DNA from: VMCP01 sp964645755
GTDB taxonomy: Bacteria > Bacteroidota > Bacteroidia > NS11-12g > UBA955
NCBI GenBank assembly: GCA_964645755.1
Contig: CAZYBT010000111.1
Coordinates: 1 to 7,512 of the forward strand
Direction of reading: 5' to 3'
Length of the DNA: 7,512 nucleotides
Of the stretch, positions 6,173-7,512 are shown piece by piece. Position 1 is the first letter of the stretch. Each line of letters begins with the position of its first letter. The notes under the pieces are model-generated. The model had not been told where the DNA came from and searched no databases. It saw only the letters and a program-made list of their open reading frames with translations. Both the position numbers and the translations under genes were made by a program.

Positions 6173-7093
6173 TTAATCTTCATTGATGATTTTGATATCA
6201 AGATTTGATTTATTGATAGAGAGTATCCTGCGATATTCTCTATCGGTATAATGGTCTACAATTCGGTACTTATAATTCTGACGGTTCGATAAATCATCGG
6301 AACCAATTTCTCTTAAGCAACTTTCCAAAACAAAATCTTTGTTTTGTGTCATGATGCCATCTTCATCTACCTCGATGTAAATGATTCCTTTTTCTTGACC
6401 AGAGCCACAAATACCCATTAAATAGTGTCGCGAAGGGTAGTTGAATTCCAGCAAAATTCGGATTTTATCTTCTACTTGTTTGTAAGAGATGACTTTGTAA
6501 TTGCGGTAGATGTATCCTAAATTGAGAAGATTGATATGGACATCGGTTTTAGCTTTTTGTGAAATTTTAAGTATTTCAAAGTTCTCTGTGATGTTCACTT
6601 CATAATTGTTCCAAACCACGGGTTGTTTCGACCCATCTGAAAATTGACGATACCCCACCAAACTATCTGCAAGTTCTTCAAAAACGAACTTTTCTTTGAA
6701 CAAGTTCATGTTTTTAAAATGCTCAATACTTTTCCAAAAATCGGCTGATGAATATTCCAAGTTTACAACAGAATCATCTTTACTGTCGTCGGCGAAAGCA
6801 TACAGTGTAAGTACATAATCACCGCTGTAAATTCCTGAGAGTGGAATTTGCAGTTTGTCGTTGTCTAAATAATAGTATCCTTTTACAGAATACACCGACG
6901 AGTGAAAATCTGAAATTTCAAATTGTTTCAATACAAAGGTTGCTTGTTGTTTGTTATTGATACTTGCAGTGATTACTTTTTGATCTACCTTGAATGGTGT
7001 TACAGCCACATTTGTAATTTGGGCATTCAGGTTACCAATGAATAAAATGCTGCAGAAATAGAGGAATAGCGATTTTAAAGAATTCACAATCAT
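6173..7093 (-). CDS. Exported protein of unknown function
   Basis: I do not recognise this 306-residue protein. It begins with a clear Sec signal peptide: short n-region with Lys7, hydrophobic stretch LFLYFCSILFIG, and a likely cleavage after Asn-Leu-Asn-Ala (24) before Gln25, the Ala-Gln junction common in Bacteroidota. There is no lipobox and no later membrane segment, so it is probably periplasmic, outer-membrane-associated or secreted. The mature part is rich in aromatic and beta-prone residues. Cys229 (GICGSGQEKG) and Cys259 (LESCLREI) are the only cysteines after the signal peptide and could form a disulfide. The frame can be extended to TTG at 7102, but that codon is part of the -7 promoter box, so the ATG at 7093 is chosen. 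Its 3' end touches that of hutU with no spacer. It lies downstream of secG on the same strand but behind a strong terminator, so it is likely transcribed alone. Confidence 0.8.
   Translation of the reverse strand: MIVNSLKSLFLYFCSILFIGNLNAQITNVAVTPFKVDQKVITASINNKQQATFVLKQFEISDFHSSVYSVKGYYYLDNDKLQIPLSGIYSGDYVLTLYAFADDSKDDSVVNLEYSSADFWKSIEHFKNMNLFKEKFVFEELADSLVGYRQFSDGSKQPVVWNNYEVNITENFEILKISQKAKTDVHINLLNLGYIYRNYKVISYKQVEDKIRILLEFNYPSRHYLMGICGSGQEKGIIYIEVDEDGIMTQNKDFVLESCLREIGSDDLSNRQNYKYRIVDHYTDREYRRILSINKSNLDIKIINED
6213..6246 (+). repeat. 13-bp hairpin just downstream of hutU, inside the opposing gene
   Basis: Arms GATAGAGAGTATC (6215-6227) and GATATTCTCTATC (6232-6244) flank the loop CTGC. 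Read as plus-strand RNA all 13 positions pair (12 Watson-Crick, one G-U), and two further G-U pairs extend the stem to 6213-6246. Read as minus-strand RNA, the G-U position becomes an A-C mismatch. It starts about 40 bases after the hutU stop. A 3' stabiliser or terminator-like element of the hutU message is plausible, though no T-run follows. It also encodes DREYRRILSI of the opposing gene, so chance is not excluded. Confidence 0.4.
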
Positions 7094-7099
7094 TAAAAA

Positions 7100-7107
7100 C
7101 AAAGATA
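7100..7107 (-). promoter_or_regulatory. -7 promoter box of the exported-protein gene
   Basis: On the minus strand TATCTTTG matches TAnnTTTG exactly and ends 6 bases before the ATG at 7093, implying a leaderless or nearly leaderless message. No TTG is present at the usual -33 distance. Instead that position is covered by the palindrome 7125-7142, which may mean an activator- or repressor-controlled promoter. Confidence 0.55.
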
Positions 7108-7124
7108 TAGATTTGATTGGTAAA

Positions 7125-7142
7125 ATTTAGTTTAAACTAAAT
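7125..7142. promoter_or_regulatory. 18-bp GTTTAAAC-centred palindrome upstream of the exported-protein gene
   Basis: ATTTAGTTTAAACTAAAT is a perfect palindrome with core GTTTAAAC at 7130-7137. It is centred about 40 bases upstream of the predicted transcription start and lies just past the T-tract of the secG terminator. It could be a regulator binding site; this is inferred from symmetry and recurrence. Confidence 0.4.
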
Positions 7143-7144
7143 GC

Positions 7145-7174
7145 AAAAAAAAAGCCGGATAAAATCCGGCTTTT
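7145..7174 (-). terminator. Intrinsic terminator of secG
   Basis: Stem AAAAGCCGGAT / loop AAA / ATCCGGCTTTT at 7150-7174 is a perfect 11-bp hairpin with core GCCGGAT/ATCCGGC. On the minus strand it is followed by an unbroken run of nine T (7153-7145). It begins about 20 bases after the secG stop codon, a textbook position. Confidence 0.93.
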
Positions 7175-7193
7175 CAATGAATATTTTTTCTTG

Positions 7194-7487
7194 TTATTTT
7201 TTCACCTTAACATCAGGAAGTGTTACGTCTTTGGTAGTTGGTGCAGTTGCCGCTTTTGTTGGCTTTTTAACATTCTGATAAGAAGCTGCAGCAAGAGAAA
7301 TTACCACCAATAAAAGTGCTCCAATCCATGTGATTTTCTCCACGATGTCGGTTGTTTTTTCGACCCCAAAGATTTGATTTCCTTGAGAAAAATTTGAAGC
7401 CAATCCACCACCTTTAGGGTTTTGAATTAAAATAATCAACATCAATAAGATGGAAACAATAATTGCTATAATTAATAACCAGGTCAT
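7194..7487 (-). CDS. secG: Preprotein translocase subunit SecG
   Basis: A 97-residue SecG, the small accessory subunit of the SecYEG channel in the inner membrane, which aids SecA-driven export. It has two membrane segments (about residues 3-21 and 53-69) joined by the signature loop IQNPKGGGLASNFSQGNQIFGV (residues 21-42), which is the usual SecG pattern. The C-terminal 25 residues are a Lys/Thr/Ala-rich tail (KKPTKAATAPTTKD ... KVKK), variable in the family. The ATG at 7487 places the first membrane segment directly at the N-terminus as expected. Only 25 bases upstream are visible, with no recognisable promoter, so it could be the last gene of an operon that starts beyond the window. It is ended by the terminator at 7145-7174. 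Confidence 0.95.
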   Translation of the reverse strand: MTWLLIIAIIVSILLMLIILIQNPKGGGLASNFSQGNQIFGVEKTTDIVEKITWIGALLLVVISLAAASYQNVKKPTKAATAPTTKDVTLPDVKVKK

Positions 7488-7512
7488 AAGTTGTGTTCTA
7501 GTTTGAGTTTTT

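Noticed and set aside
7094..7102. TTG start at 7102 for the exported-protein gene
   Set aside because: It overlaps the TATCTTTG box, and the ATG at 7093 gives a complete signal peptide without it.
1..7512. Mobile element, CRISPR array, tRNA/rRNA or defence cassette
   Set aside because: I saw no transposase, integrase, spaced repeats, clover-leaf sequence or terminal inverted repeats with target duplications on either strand.

Overview
This is a stretch of Bacteroidota chromosome, probably from a flavobacterium-like lineage and possibly from a draft or metagenome-derived assembly (there is a run of 42 Ns). Four things point there: AT-rich DNA with AT-rich intergenic gaps; no Shine-Dalgarno sequences ahead of the genes; three exact matches to the Bacteroidota -7 promoter box TAnnTTTG close to start codons; and protein families in their Bacteroidota forms (a Tex that ends at its S1 domain, a Lys-tailed SecG, a secreted protein cleaved at Ala-Gln).

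Layout, left to right. The 3' end of a coenzyme-B12-dependent acyl-CoA mutase gene of the IcmF type (+) is broken by the assembly gap and ends at a bidirectional hairpin terminator. It converges on a DODA/YgiD-type extradiol dioxygenase gene (-). Upstream of that, on the same strand, is a small Cys-containing lipoprotein gene of unknown function. The lipoprotein gene diverges from tex (+, RNA-binding transcription accessory protein), which is followed on the same strand by hutU (+, urocanate hydratase) with its own promoter-like box. hutU meets a gene for an unrecognised exported protein (-) with no spacer: their stop codons touch. Last comes secG (-), closed by a strong intrinsic terminator.

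The genes do not form one pathway. They are mostly single-gene transcription units with housekeeping or catabolic roles: acyl-CoA rearrangement, histidine breakdown, transcription, protein export, and two envelope proteins of unknown function. hutU has no other hut gene beside it here. I see no mobile element, CRISPR array, tRNA, rRNA, defence cassette or other obvious novel system.

The most unusual signal is in the gaps between genes. Perfect palindromes of 14 to 18 bp centred on GTTTAAAC occur three times, only in intergenic DNA, and each lies upstream of (or touching) the start of one of the three non-secG minus-strand genes. Other points are very short predicted leaders, a 13-bp hairpin just past hutU that pairs better as hutU-strand RNA than as RNA of the opposite gene, and a gap length that is wrong for the reading frame.
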